A stretch of DNA of 59,785 nt, taken from positions 31,027-90,811 of the forward strand of contig DMEZ01000055.1 in the NCBI GenBank assembly GCA_003450735.1, written 5' to 3'. Below, in pieces: positions 23,512-33,578 of the stretch. Each line of letters opens with the position of its first letter. Position 1 is the first letter of the stretch. This DNA is from Elusimicrobiota bacterium (GTDB taxonomy: Bacteria > Elusimicrobiota > Elusimicrobia > UBA1565). Position numbers and translations under genes: made by a program. A model generated the notes under the pieces. It had not been told where the DNA came from. It searched no databases and saw nothing but the letters and a program-made list of their open reading frames with translations.

Positions 23512-24746
23512 TCGAAGGCGGGCTGGTCGTCGACCCGGAGCAGAGCTTGGACGAGGTCCGCGACCTGCTCCTCGAGGACGGGAAGGTGAAGGACTGCGCC
23601 CGGGGCCTGGGTTCACGACCCGGGCTCAAGGGCGTAGAACGCCTCGACGCCCGGGGCCTCTGGGTGCTCCCGGGCCTCATCGACCTGCACGTCCACCTGC
23701 GCGAGCCCGCCTTCGGCCGCGGCACGCAAGACGAAAGCATCGCCTCGGGGACGCGCGCCGCCGCCGCGGGCGGGGTGACGACGCTCGTGGCGATGCCCAA
23801 CACCCGCCCTCCCGTCGACACGCCCAAGGCCCTGCGCGCGCTCCAGACCAAGGCCCGGAATGCGCCCATCCACGCGCTCTTCGCCGCCTGCGTGACCCGC
23901 GGCCAGAAGGGCCGCGAGCTCACCGATTTCAAAGCCCTGGCCGGGGCGGGCGCCGCCGCCTTCAGCGACGACGGACGCCCGGTGAGGAACTCCGAACTCC
24001 TGCGCCGGGCCCTGCTCGCGACCAAGCGCCTGGGGCTCCCCCTCCTCGACCACGCCGAGGACGAGGGCTTCTCGGCCGCCTCGGAGGTCTTGGCGGTCAG
24101 CCGCGACCTCGCTCTCGCCGCCATGACCGGAGGCCGCCTGCACCTCTGCCACGTCTCCTGCGCGGCGACCGTGGAGCTCCTGCGCGAGGCCAAGCGCCGC
24201 GGGGCCGACGTCACCGCCGAGGCCGCGCCCCACCATTTCACCCTGACCGCCGGGGACATCCCCCGCTCCCGCCGCGCCGCGGATTTCAAGATGAAGCCCC
24301 CCCTGCGCCGGCCGGAGGACCGCGAGGCGCTCATCGCTGGCTTGGCCGAGGGCACCATCGACGCCATCGCCACCGACCACGCCCCCCACGCGCCGGCCAA
24401 GAAGAGGCGGGGCCTCTCGCGCGCCCCCTTCGGGATCATCGGGCTGGAGACGCTCGTCCCGCTCTCCCTCGCCCTGGTGCGCTCGGGCCGCCTCACGCGC
24501 CTCGAGCTCGCCCGGCGGCTCTCGTACGCCCCGGCCCGCATCCTCGGCCTGCGCTCGAAGGGCCATCTTCGCCGCGGGGCCGACGCCGACGCGGTCCTCA
24601 TCGACCCGCGCGCGCGCTGGCGCTTCGACGACCCCGTCTCGAAGAGCCGGAACTCCCCCTTCCTCGGCCGCGCGCTCGTCGGGCGCGCGCGGGCCGCCGT
24701 CGTCTCGGGCCGCGTCGTCTTCCTTCGCAAGGGAGGAAAGCCATGA
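23499..24746 (+). CDS. pyrC: dihydroorotase
   Basis: A 415-residue amidohydrolase. GLIDLHVHLREPAFG carries the first two metal His residues, VAMPNTRPPVDTP and AAFSDDGRPV follow, HVSCAATVELLREAK and TAEAAPHHFTLT supply further ligands, and TDHAPH ends the metal site. It cyclises carbamoyl aspartate to dihydroorotate. Length and motifs fit the class I multi-lineage form. The start MRLLIEGGLVVDP lies inside the end of purD. Confidence 0.93.
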   Translation: MRLLIEGGLVVDPEQSLDEVRDLLLEDGKVKDCARGLGSRPGLKGVERLDARGLWVLPGLIDLHVHLREPAFGRGTQDESIASGTRAAAAGGVTTLVAMPNTRPPVDTPKALRALQTKARNAPIHALFAACVTRGQKGRELTDFKALAGAGAAAFSDDGRPVRNSELLRRALLATKRLGLPLLDHAEDEGFSAASEVLAVSRDLALAAMTGGRLHLCHVSCAATVELLREAKRRGADVTAEAAPHHFTLTAGDIPRSRRAADFKMKPPLRRPEDREALIAGLAEGTIDAIATDHAPHAPAKKRRGLSRAPFGIIGLETLVPLSLALVRSGRLTRLELARRLSYAPARILGLRSKGHLRRGADADAVLIDPRARWRFDDPVSKSRNSPFLGRALVGRARAAVVSGRVVFLRKGGKP

Positions 24747-25359
24747 AGCGTCTTCTGCCCCTCATTCCCCTCTTCCTGCTCTGCGCCTGCGGCGATGAGC
24801 CTGAGAAGGAGGCCCCCGCTCCGGAGAGCGGCGGCGGGGCCTCCTCGACCTCCAGCGGCGGCGGGGGCGGCGAGGTCAGCCTCGCGGGCGAGCAGGAAGC
24901 GCCGGGAGACCCCTACACGAACGCCCTGGAGCACATCAAGAAGCAGGACTGGGACTCCGCCCGGCAGGAGCTCCTCAAGAGCCTGCAGTTCCGCCAGGAG
25001 CCCGACAAGGAGAAGGAGACCCTCTCCCAGCTCCGGGCGGTCGAGCAGAAGCTCGCGGCCCAGCCCGCCGTCCCGGCGTCCAAGCTGCTCTCCGATAAAG
25101 GATTCTACGACCAGCGGGTCTCCATCCGCGGCCGCTTCACCTCCGGCGGGGAAGTGGGCTACGCGACGCAGTACTTCTGGATCGACGACGTGAAGCGCCT
25201 GCAGTGCCGCTACGCCAAGATGCCGCTGGAGGACAAGAAGCGCATCCTCACCCTCCAGGGCGGAGAGAAGCTGATGGTGCGCGGGACGCTCCGCTCCCCG
25301 TGGGGCTCGAACCCCGACCCCTACCTCGAGGCGGAGTACGTGCGGGTGGAAGCCCTCAA

Positions 25360-25363
<4 letters not shown>
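24743..25363 (+). CDS. lipoprotein of unknown function inside the pyr operon
   Basis: A 206-residue protein with a lipoprotein signal (LIPLFLLCAC, lipid on Cys16), a Gly/Ser-rich linker (res 28-45), a short helical repeat region resembling one TPR (YTNALEHIKKQDWDSARQEL), and a C-terminal beta-rich domain (VSIRGRFTSGGEVGYATQYF, LMVRGTLRSPWGS) that looks like an OB fold. It overlaps both pyrC and pyrD by four bases, so it is translated with them. A membrane lipoprotein has no known place in pyrimidine synthesis; it might help PyrD at the membrane, but that is speculation. Confidence 0.75.
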
Positions 25364-26489
<1,126 letters not shown>

Positions 26490-26490
<1 letters not shown>

Positions 26491-27194
26491 TGAGCGAGAA
26501 CACGACCGAGATCATCGCCGCCCTCGACCTCGAGAGCCTCGCCGACGAGCAGGCCCTGCTCGACAAGCTCCACGGCGTCGTGCGCTTCTTCAAGGTCGGC
26601 CTGCGCCTCTTCACCGCGCACGGGCGCCGCGCCGTCGAGCTCGTCCACCGGGCGGGCGGCGAGGTCTTCCTCGACCTCAAGCTCCACGACATCCCCCAGA
26701 CCGTGGCCCACGCCGTCCAGGAAGCGCAGAAGATGGGGGTCGCCTCGCTGAGCCTCCACACCCTCGGCGGCCTGGACATGCTGCGCGCCGCCGCCGAGGT
26801 CCGCCCGCGACCGAAGCTGTGGGGCGTGACCGTCCTGACGAGCTTCAGCGACGCCGACGTGGCGGCCATCTTCCCGCACATGAGCGCCCACACCCTGGCC
26901 CTCCATTTGGCCCAGACCGCCAAGGCCGCCCGGCTTGACGGGATCATCTGCTCGGGCCACGAGGTGCGGCCCTTGCGCAAGGCCCTCGGGGAGGATCCCT
27001 GCTTCATCGTGCCGGGCATCCGCCCGGAAGGCCACGCCGTCCACGACCAGAAACGCGTCGTGACCCCGGCCCAGGCGGTCGAGCTCGGCATCCGCTTCGC
27101 CGTGGTCGGACGCCCCATCACCCACGATCCCGAGCCGAGGAATGCCGCCATGGCCGTCCTGGCCGAGATCCGCAACGCGAGGCTGAAAGGATGA
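26490..27194 (+). CDS. pyrF: orotidine 5'-phosphate decarboxylase
   Basis: A 234-residue TIM barrel. IIAALDLESL holds the first Asp, VRFFKVGLRLFTAHG the Lys, and EVFLDLKLHDIPQTVAHA the catalytic Asp-Lys-Asp of class 1 enzymes. SLHTLGG, GIICSGHEV, VPGIRPEG and RFAVVGRPIT follow in order. It makes UMP. The start overlaps the pyrD stop (TGATG). Confidence 0.95.
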
Positions 27195-27772
27195 ACGACC
27201 AGGAACTCAAGACGCTCTTCCGCGAGACGGGCGCCATGCTGGGAGGCCACTTCCGCCTGTCGTCGGGCCTCCACAGCGACCAGTACTTCCAATGCGCCCT
27301 CCTGCTCTGCGAGCCCCGGACGGCCACGCTCCTCGGCGGCGCGCTGGGCGAGGCGGTCCGACGGGAGCCCTGGAAACCGGACGTGGTGGTCTCGCCCGCC
27401 CTCGGCGGCGTCGTCATCGGCCACGAGACGGCGCGGGCCCTGGGCCTCAAGGCGCTCTTCGCGGAGCGCGACCCCGACGGCGGGCTCGAACTGCGCCGGG
27501 GCTTCGCCCTGAAGCCCGGCCAGCGCGTCCTCATCGTCGAGGACGTGGTCACGACCGGCCGCTCGACCAAGGAGACCCTCTCGCTGGTGCGCTCCTTCGG
27601 GGCCGAGCCCGTCGGCGCGGTGTCCATCGTCCTGCGCGGCGAGTCCGAGCCCGCGCTGGGCGTGCCCTTCCGCAGCCTCGCCCACTGGCCCGCCCGCGCC
27701 TTCGAGCGGCACGCCTGCCCCCTCTGCGCGGAAGGCCGGACGGTCGAGAAGCCCGGCAGCCGTCCCGGATGA
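27191..27772 (+). CDS. pyrE: orotate phosphoribosyltransferase
   Basis: A 193-residue enzyme. GHFRLSSGLHSDQYFQCALL binds orotate, VVVSPALGGVVIGHETARAL is the flexible-loop lead, and VLIVEDVVTTGRSTKETLSLV is the PRPP-binding motif. A C-terminal CPLCAEG pair is seen in some family members. It makes OMP for PyrF, with which it is translationally coupled. Confidence 0.93.
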   Translation: MNDQELKTLFRETGAMLGGHFRLSSGLHSDQYFQCALLLCEPRTATLLGGALGEAVRREPWKPDVVVSPALGGVVIGHETARALGLKALFAERDPDGGLELRRGFALKPGQRVLIVEDVVTTGRSTKETLSLVRSFGAEPVGAVSIVLRGESEPALGVPFRSLAHWPARAFERHACPLCAEGRTVEKPGSRPG

Positions 27773-27778
27773 ACCCCT

Positions 27779-28747
27779 ATGGCACACTGGACCTATAAGA
27801 AAGCCGGCGTCGACATCGCCCTCGCGGACAAGCTCGTGGACTACATCCAGGAGAAGGCCCCCGCCATCGGGGGCTTCTCCGGACTGATGCCCCTGGGCCC
27901 GGGGAACAAGGACTGGCTGCTCGCCGCCACCACCGACGGCGTGGGCACCAAGCTCAAGTTCGCCTTCGAGCTCGACCGCCACGAGACGGTGGGCATCGAC
28001 CTGGTCGCCATGTGCGTCAACGACCTCATCACCTGCGGCGCGCGGCCCCTGCTGTTCCTGGACTACTACGCCATGGGCAAGCTCGACCTGCGCCGCTCCA
28101 AGCGCATCCTCGATGGCATCCTGGAGGGCTGCCGCCAGGGCCGCCTCGTCCTGCTGGGCGGGGAGACGGCCGAGATGCCGGGCTTCTACCCGCCGGGAGA
28201 GTACGACCTCGCCGGCTTCGCGGTCGGCATCGTGCACAAGAGCGAGGTCATCGACGGCTCCCGCATCCGGCCGGGCGACCTGATCCTCGGCCTGCCCTCC
28301 TCGGGGGTCCACTCCAACGGCTTCTCCCTGGTGCGCAAGGTGATGGGCCGGGCCCCCAAGGCGGTCAAGCGCCGCCTGCTCACCCCGACCCGCATCTACG
28401 TGCCGGAGGTCCAGAGGCTCTGCGAAGGCCTGCGAAGCGCCCGGCAGCGGGTGCTCGCCCTTGCCCACATCACGGGCGGCGGCCTGCCGGAGAACCTGCC
28501 GCGCGTCCTGCCGCGGCGCTGCCGCGCCGTCCTGCGCAAAGGCGCCTGGCGGGTGCCCGCCGTCTTCCGCGAGATCCAGCGGCGCGGCGGGGTCCCGGAG
28601 AAAGACCTGTGGCTCACCTTCAACATGGGCCTCGGCATGCTCGCCGTGGTCCGGCCCGAGTCCGCGAAGCTCGCGCTCCGGCTCCTGCCGGAGGCGAAGA
28701 TCGTCGGCCGCATCGTCCCCGGCGAGCCCGGGGTCGACCTGGAGTAG
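27779..28747 (+). CDS. purM: AIR synthetase
   Basis: A 322-residue enzyme of the PurM/PurL fold. YKKAGVDIALADKLVDYI, ATTDGVGTKLKFA, GIDLVAMCVNDLITCGARPL, LLGGETAEMPGFYPPGEYDLAG, LPSSGVHSNGFSLVRKV and HITGGGLPENLPRVL are all present. It closes the imidazole ring using FGAM and ATP. Six bases separate it from pyrE. Confidence 0.95.
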   Translation: MAHWTYKKAGVDIALADKLVDYIQEKAPAIGGFSGLMPLGPGNKDWLLAATTDGVGTKLKFAFELDRHETVGIDLVAMCVNDLITCGARPLLFLDYYAMGKLDLRRSKRILDGILEGCRQGRLVLLGGETAEMPGFYPPGEYDLAGFAVGIVHKSEVIDGSRIRPGDLILGLPSSGVHSNGFSLVRKVMGRAPKAVKRRLLTPTRIYVPEVQRLCEGLRSARQRVLALAHITGGGLPENLPRVLPRRCRAVLRKGAWRVPAVFREIQRRGGVPEKDLWLTFNMGLGMLAVVRPESAKLALRLLPEAKIVGRIVPGEPGVDLE

Positions 28748-28748
28748 C

Positions 28749-30914
28749 ATGCTCCGCGCCGCGGTCTTCGCTTCGGGAGAGGGAACGAACCTGCAGTCGC
28801 TGCTCGACGCCGCGAAGCGGCCGGGCTTCCCGGCCGCCGTGGTCCTGGTCGTCGCGAGCAAGCCGGAGGCGGGCGCGCTCAAGCGGGCCGAGAAAGCGGG
28901 GATCGAGACCCTCTGCGTGGCCCCGAAGGACTTCCCGACCCCGGAGGCCTTCAGCGCCCGCCTCGCCGCGGAGTGCTCCAAGCGCAGCGTCGACCTCATC
29001 TGCCTGGCCGGCTTCCTGCCCAAGCTCGCCGCCCCCCTGCTCGAGGCCTACCCGGACCGCGTCCTCAACGTCCACCCCTCCCTGCTCCCGGCCTTCGGGG
29101 GGAAGGGCTTCTACGGCCTGCGCGTGCACGAGGCCGTGCTCAAGGCCGGCGTCCAGGTCACCGGGTGCACCGTCCACCTCGTCGACGACCGCTACGACCA
29201 CGGCCCCATCGTCCTGCAGACCTGCGTGAGCGTGCTCCCCGGCGACACCGCCGACCTCCTGGCCCGCCGCGTGCTGGCCCGGGAGCACCAGCTCTACCCG
29301 GAGGCCCTGCGCCTTTTCGGCGAGGGCCGGATCCGGATGGAGTGCGGCCTGGTCCGCATCCTCCCCCTCAAGACGCCCCCCCGCACGCGCCGGGCCCTGC
29401 TCTCGGTCTCGGACAAGACCGGCCTCGCCGACTTCGCGCGGGGCCTCGAGCACCTCGGCATCGAGATCGTCTCGACCTCCGGGACGGCCCGGGCCCTGCA
29501 GGAGGCCGGCGTGGCGGTGCGCCCTCTCGAGAGCCTCACCGGCTTCCCCGAGATCCTCGGCGGCCGGGTGAAGACCCTGCACCCGCGCGTCCACGGCGGC
29601 ATCCTCATGCGCCGCTCGGAGGAGAGCGATCTGCGCGAAGCCTCCGTCCACGGCATCGAACCCATCGACCTGGTGGCGGTGAACCTCTATCCCTTCGAGG
29701 AAGCCGCCCGCGCCGCCGCCCCCTTCAGCCCGCAGGCCGTCGAGAACATCGACATCGGCGGGGTGGCGCTCCTCCGCGCCGCCGCGAAGAACTTCCCGGA
29801 CGTGGCGGTGGTCGTCTCCCCCCAGGACTATCCGACGGTCCTGGAGGAGCTCGGCCGCGCCGGGGCGCTCTCGCAGACGACGCGCCAGGAGCTCTCGCGC
29901 AAGGCCTTCGAGCACACGGCCCGCTACGACGCGACGATCGCGCGCAAGTGGGCGGCCGAGAGCCCGAGCGCCCTGCCGGGCGTCCTCGAACTGCGCCTCG
30001 AGAAGACCCTCCCGCTCCGCTACGGGGAGAACCCCCATCAGAAGGCCGCGCTCTACGAGCCCGCGGGCGGTGAGCCGGGCTTCGAGCAGCTCCACGGCAA
30101 GGAGCTCTCCTACAACAACCTGCTCGACGCCTTCGGCGCCTGGGAAGCCGCCTGCGAGTTCGAGGACCCGGCCGTGGTCCTCTTCAAGCACGTCACGCCC
30201 TGCGGAGCAGCGACGGGGAAGACGCTCGCCGACGCCCTCGCCAAGGCCTGGGCCTGCGACCCCGCCAGCGCCTTCGGCGGAGTCCTCGCCTTCACCCGGC
30301 CGGTGGACGTCGCCGTGGCGAAGGCCCTTCTCAAACGCTTCGTAGAGGTGCTGGCCGCGCCCTCCTTCGAGCCCGTGGCCCTCGACATCCTCCAGAAGAA
30401 GCCCAACCTCCGCCTGGTCGCCATGAAGGCCCGGCCCGGCTCCGAGCTGACGTTCCGCTCCCTCGGGCGCGGGGTGCTGGCCTGCGAGCCCGACCGGCTC
30501 CTCCTGGGCCCGGACTGGAAGGTCGTCACCGCCCGCAAGCCCAGCGAGGCGGAGGAGCGGGCCCTGCGCTTCGCCTGGGCCGTGTGCAAGCACGTGCGCT
30601 CCAACGCGATCGTCCTCGCGGGGCCCAGCGCTTCCGTGGGCATCGGGGCGGGGCAGATGTCCCGGGTGGACTCGGTGCGCGTGGCCGCCGGCAAGTATGC
30701 GGCCTACCGCACGGAGAGCCTCCCGCCGGAAGCCCTCGCCCTGGCCTCGGACGCCTTCTTCCCCTTCGCGGACGGCATCGAGGAGGCCGCCAAAGCGGGG
30801 GCCACGGCGATCATCCAGCCGGGCGGCTCGGTGCGCGACGCCGAGGTCGTGGCCGCGGCGGACAAGCACAAGCTGGCGATGGTCTTCACCGGCGTACGCC
30901 ACTTCCGGCATTGA
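28749..30914 (+). CDS. purNH: PurN-PurH fusion (GAR transformylase, AICAR transformylase/IMP cyclohydrolase)
   Basis: A 721-residue fusion. Residues 1-~205 are PurN: FASGEGTNLQSLL, ICLAGFLPKLAAPLL, NVHPSLLPAFGGKGFYG and VTGCTVHLVDDRYDHGPIVL, with the Asn, His and Asp active site. From about 217 PurH begins (RRALLSVSDKTGLADFARGL), with VKTLHPRVHGGIL, NLYPFEE, NIDIGGVALLRAAAKNF, RYGENPHQKAALY, LSYNNLLD, VLFKHVTPCGAA, CDPASAFGG and VRSNAIVLA. There is no stop, start or frame change at the joint. The product would use 10-formyl-THF twice and finish IMP. Such N-to-H fusions are uncommon; the two are normally separate neighbours. Confidence 0.93.
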   Translation: MLRAAVFASGEGTNLQSLLDAAKRPGFPAAVVLVVASKPEAGALKRAEKAGIETLCVAPKDFPTPEAFSARLAAECSKRSVDLICLAGFLPKLAAPLLEAYPDRVLNVHPSLLPAFGGKGFYGLRVHEAVLKAGVQVTGCTVHLVDDRYDHGPIVLQTCVSVLPGDTADLLARRVLAREHQLYPEALRLFGEGRIRMECGLVRILPLKTPPRTRRALLSVSDKTGLADFARGLEHLGIEIVSTSGTARALQEAGVAVRPLESLTGFPEILGGRVKTLHPRVHGGILMRRSEESDLREASVHGIEPIDLVAVNLYPFEEAARAAAPFSPQAVENIDIGGVALLRAAAKNFPDVAVVVSPQDYPTVLEELGRAGALSQTTRQELSRKAFEHTARYDATIARKWAAESPSALPGVLELRLEKTLPLRYGENPHQKAALYEPAGGEPGFEQLHGKELSYNNLLDAFGAWEAACEFEDPAVVLFKHVTPCGAATGKTLADALAKAWACDPASAFGGVLAFTRPVDVAVAKALLKRFVEVLAAPSFEPVALDILQKKPNLRLVAMKARPGSELTFRSLGRGVLACEPDRLLLGPDWKVVTARKPSEAEERALRFAWAVCKHVRSNAIVLAGPSASVGIGAGQMSRVDSVRVAAGKYAAYRTESLPPEALALASDAFFPFADGIEEAAKAGATAIIQPGGSVRDAEVVAAADKHKLAMVFTGVRHFRH

Positions 30915-30938
30915 ACGCTTCCCCGCTTTTATTACAAT
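30911..30938 (+). promoter_or_regulatory. sigma-70 promoter for the DUF4097 gene
   Basis: TTGAAC at 30911-30916 and TACAAT at 30933-30938 are 16 bases apart. The -35 overlaps the end of purNH. An AAGGTGG ribosome site lies before the ATG at 30959. Confidence 0.55.
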
Positions 30939-30958
30939 ACCCGCGGAAGGTGGAACGA

Positions 30959-31774
30959 ATGAAGACCCTCGCCCTAGCCCTCGCCCTGCTGCCCGTCCTG
31001 GCCGATGCCCAGGACCAGCCCATGTCCAAGGAGTTCCCCGCGGACAAGATCCATCTCGTCGACATCCAGACCGAGCTGGGCCCCGTGCGCGTCGCCGGAG
31101 CGGACGCGAAAGCGGTGAAGGTGGACGTCCTCGACTCCGACCCGGTGAAATGCCGCCTCCACATGGAGCGGCGCGGCAAGACCCTCCTGCTCAAGGCCGA
31201 GCGGCCGCGAGCCTGGCTCTTCGACTCCACCCAATGCCCCTCCGGCTTCCGCGTCCAGCTGCCCAAGGGGCTGGCGCTCGAGATCGCGACGGGCACCGGC
31301 AGCGTCGAGGCCGCCTCCCACGCGGGCAGGCTGAGCATCCGCACCGGCACCGGCAACGTGAGCCTCGTCGGCGTCTCGGGAGCCGTGAGCGCCAAGGTGG
31401 GTTCGGCCTCCATCGAGGGTGAAGCGGACACGGGCTCGGTCGACCTCATGACCGGCAACGGGGCCATACGCGTCCGGGGCCTCAAGGGCGGGGTGTCCGC
31501 TCAGACCGGCAACGGCGAGATCGCCCTGGCCTGGGCCTCCAAGCCTCGCAGCGGCCGCTGCGAGGTGCGCACCGGCAGCGGCGACATCTCGCTGACCTTC
31601 CCCCCGGAGGCCAAGCTCGCGGTCAAAGCCCTCTCGGCCGCCGGCAAGCTCGTCAACGAATTCGCGGAGCCCGCCCGAGGCGGGTTCCGCGTCTCGGCCG
31701 GCTCCGGCACGGGGAACATCAGCGTCCGCAAGACCCCGGCGGCTGCGCAGCCCGCCCCCGCCCCGGCCAGGTAG
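30959..31774 (+). CDS. DUF4097-like exported beta-helix protein
   Basis: A 271-residue exported protein: signal peptide (TLALALALLPVLADAQ), then repeating short strands with a rhythm of about 20 residues, such as LEIATGTGSVEAASHAGRL, LSIRTGTGNVSLVGVSGAV, VDLMTGNGAIRVRGLKGGV and EVRTGSGDISLTF. GTGxxxLxxxxG steps define the DUF4097 (putative adhesin) family, which forms a single-stranded beta helix. It ends in a Pro/Ala tail. Family members are often linked to envelope stress regulators; the function is unknown. It has its own promoter after the nucleotide operon. Confidence 0.75.
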   Translation: MKTLALALALLPVLADAQDQPMSKEFPADKIHLVDIQTELGPVRVAGADAKAVKVDVLDSDPVKCRLHMERRGKTLLLKAERPRAWLFDSTQCPSGFRVQLPKGLALEIATGTGSVEAASHAGRLSIRTGTGNVSLVGVSGAVSAKVGSASIEGEADTGSVDLMTGNGAIRVRGLKGGVSAQTGNGEIALAWASKPRSGRCEVRTGSGDISLTFPPEAKLAVKALSAAGKLVNEFAEPARGGFRVSAGSGTGNISVRKTPAAAQPAPAPAR

Positions 31775-31780
31775 GTCCTT

Positions 31781-31802
31781 GGGCCCAGACCGGCCTGGGC
31801 CC
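31781..31802 (+). terminator. hairpin after the DUF4097 gene
   Basis: GGGCCCAG and CTGGGCCC pair around a 6-base loop, followed by CTTGTT. This is a reasonable, slightly U-poor terminator. Confidence 0.5.
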
Positions 31803-31848
31803 CTTGTTGCAGGCGCCCCCCTCTGGGACCATCTAATATATCCATAGG

Positions 31849-32766
31849 ATGGCGAAGAAAGTCTCAAGCCTCACCCCCCTCGTCCTCGCGGCCTTCGCGG
31901 CGTTCGCCCCCTCCTCAGGCGCCGCCGCGCAAGCGTCCTTCTCGGCCTCCTCCGCCGAGGAGAGCCAGCGCGTGGACTACCTCGAGGACAAGGCCACCGA
32001 GCTGAAGGACGCCGTCGCCAATCCTACTTTGGACAACCAGGACATCCACGCCCTCGCCAGCCGCCTCTTCGAGCGCCTCCCCGAGGAGACCACGGCCGAC
32101 GTCCCCGCGGTGAACCTCCGTGGCTGGAAGAAGCCCGACCTGCGCAGCGAGGAGAGCGTGGACGGCCTCATGCAGAAGATGCGCGAAGGCCTCGAGACCA
32201 ACGACGTCCCGCCCCCGGCGCAGGACCAGATGCTCGGGGCCTACCAGTACGGCGAGGCGATGCGCAAGGCCAGCAAGATGTACTACGACCAGGAGGACGA
32301 GCTCCAGCCCGGCCAGATCGGCGCCTACGTCTACACCAAGGACTCGGCCATCAAGATCATCTTCAACAAGGGGATGCGCCTCCTCCAGCGCTTCCTGGGC
32401 GACGACTTCGCGGCGGCCACCGCCGTCCACGAAGCGGGCCACACGCGCGACCATTTCGCCGGCGAGCTGAACCCGGTGCAGGTGCGCAAGGGCGAGAAGC
32501 TCGCCTTCCAGAGCGAATATTGGTGGCTGAAGATCATCGACCCGACGGGAGAGAAGCTCTCCTTCGCCCGGGCGAGCATCGGCAAGTTCGCGACAGGGAA
32601 GATGAAGGCGCCCGAGTCGGTGTGCGAGTACCTCGAGCACCTCGCGAGCATCCGCGACTACGGCGACAAGGGCGACTTCGATGGCTTGGTGGACTCCCTG
32701 GGCTACAAGGACCGCAAGACCGACCCCTTCGCGCCCCAGCCGAAGCCGGAACAAGACGGGAACTGA
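31849..32766 (+). CDS. exported protein with HExxH motif
   Basis: A 305-residue protein with a signal peptide (VLAAFAAFAPSSGAAAQA). The mature part is mostly helical and charged. TAVHEAGHTRDHFAGE (His194, Glu195, His198) is a canonical zinc-protease HExxH in a good hydrophobic setting, and FQSEYWW about 30 residues later may offer the third ligand. I do not recognise the family. The preceding RLLQRFLGDDFAAA strand fits a minigluzincin-like fold. AT-rich TAATATAT lies just before the ATG and could be a -10. The product is likely a periplasmic or outer-membrane metallopeptidase, by motif only. Confidence 0.6.
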   Translation: MAKKVSSLTPLVLAAFAAFAPSSGAAAQASFSASSAEESQRVDYLEDKATELKDAVANPTLDNQDIHALASRLFERLPEETTADVPAVNLRGWKKPDLRSEESVDGLMQKMREGLETNDVPPPAQDQMLGAYQYGEAMRKASKMYYDQEDELQPGQIGAYVYTKDSAIKIIFNKGMRLLQRFLGDDFAAATAVHEAGHTRDHFAGELNPVQVRKGEKLAFQSEYWWLKIIDPTGEKLSFARASIGKFATGKMKAPESVCEYLEHLASIRDYGDKGDFDGLVDSLGYKDRKTDPFAPQPKPEQDGN

Positions 32767-32774
32767 CGCCCCCC

Positions 32775-33230
32775 CTACCAGCTTTTCAGGAAATCGAGCA
32801 GCTTCGCGCGGTCGTACGATTCCCCCGCCTCCAGCTGCTCCGTGTCCTGGGAATGCAGCAAGGTCCCGTCCTTATCCAGAACGAAGAGGTGCGGCGTCCC
32901 CGCCAGGCCGGGATAACGCCCGAGGACCTCGGCGTTGGGCTTCTGCGGGCTCATGTTGACGTGCACCGTGACGAAGCGGCTGTCCTGGAGGCCGCGGAGC
33001 TCGGCGTCGTCCTGGATGAACTCGTGCAGCCGCAGGCACCAGCCGCAGCCGTTGTTGCCCACGACGATCAGGACGCGCCGGCCGCTGTTCTTGGCCACGT
33101 CGAGGGACGTCTCGATGTCCGCGGCGGCGTCCCGGGAAGGGTCGTAGAGGTCGGCCGCGCCGCCTCCCGACCATGTCCGGTAGGCGAACCAGAGGAGCGC
33201 GCAGCCCAAGAGCACATAGATCGTCTTCAT
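32775..33230 (-). CDS. membrane-anchored thioredoxin-like protein
   Basis: A 151-residue protein with an N-terminal membrane anchor (IYVLLGCALLWFAYRTW) and a thioredoxin fold: LIVVGNNGCGWCLRLHEFI has a CGWC redox pair, and GLAGTPHLFVLDKDG holds the cis-Pro. It probably reduces or oxidises exported proteins, like other thioredoxin_7-type proteins. An extended -10 (TGGTAGCAT) lies 6 bases before the ATG. Confidence 0.8.
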   Translation of the reverse strand: MKTIYVLLGCALLWFAYRTWSGGGAADLYDPSRDAAADIETSLDVAKNSGRRVLIVVGNNGCGWCLRLHEFIQDDAELRGLQDSRFVTVHVNMSPQKPNAEVLGRYPGLAGTPHLFVLDKDGTLLHSQDTEQLEAGESYDRAKLLDFLKSW

Positions 33231-33319
33231 GGGCTCATGCTACCAAAACTGCGGCCCTCCGGCCCCGACTGGGCGCACCCACCCCCACCCATCTGAGATT
33301 CTGCTTATTTTTCCAACAG

Positions 33320-33347
33320 AATCAACATCGTCCGGACGATGTTGATT
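33320..33347. repeat. perfect 28-bp palindrome
   Basis: AATCAACATCGTCC is followed directly by its exact complement, with no loop. It lies in an AT-rich gap. It is too symmetric and loopless for a normal terminator and more like a protein-binding or recombination site. Confidence 0.75.
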
Positions 33348-33578
33348 TGCTTTGTTTTATAAACATTATTTGAAAGCACCCCCCCCGGACGGACGGGGGG
33401 AGACACAGAAGATCCATGATTCCCTGAAGCACCTCGGAAGTTTTGTCGCATCTCAACACCGCAAGCGACCCGCGCTCGGCTGAACTTCAGACCTGGTCGG
33501 TCACTCCGCAGACATGCGACAAAACCCTCGACGAGCGTCCTCCTACTGAAAAAGCGAGCAGGTGCCCTCTCGGATATC
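33348..33578. other. gene-free region with hairpins
   Basis: After the palindrome come an AT-rich stretch (TGCTTT and AAAGCA face each other), a C7/G6 hairpin near 33380-33400 and the inverted repeat listed below. A 62-codon plus-strand frame (33443-33631) lacks a start signal and any family features. No gene is supported. Confidence 0.4.
33440..33525. repeat. 86-bp element bounded by 12-bp inverted repeats
   Basis: GTTTTGTCGCAT at 33440-33451 is matched exactly in inverse at 33514-33525. Between them GAAGTT/AACTTC pairing and CTGAACTTCAG add inner structure. It may be a small mobile element, a structured RNA, or a site; there is no second copy in the window. Confidence 0.5.

Noticed and set aside
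32520..33296. 258-codon plus-strand frame over the thioredoxin-like gene
   Set aside because: Antisense to a gene with signal anchor and CGWC motif; composition is that of a shadow frame.
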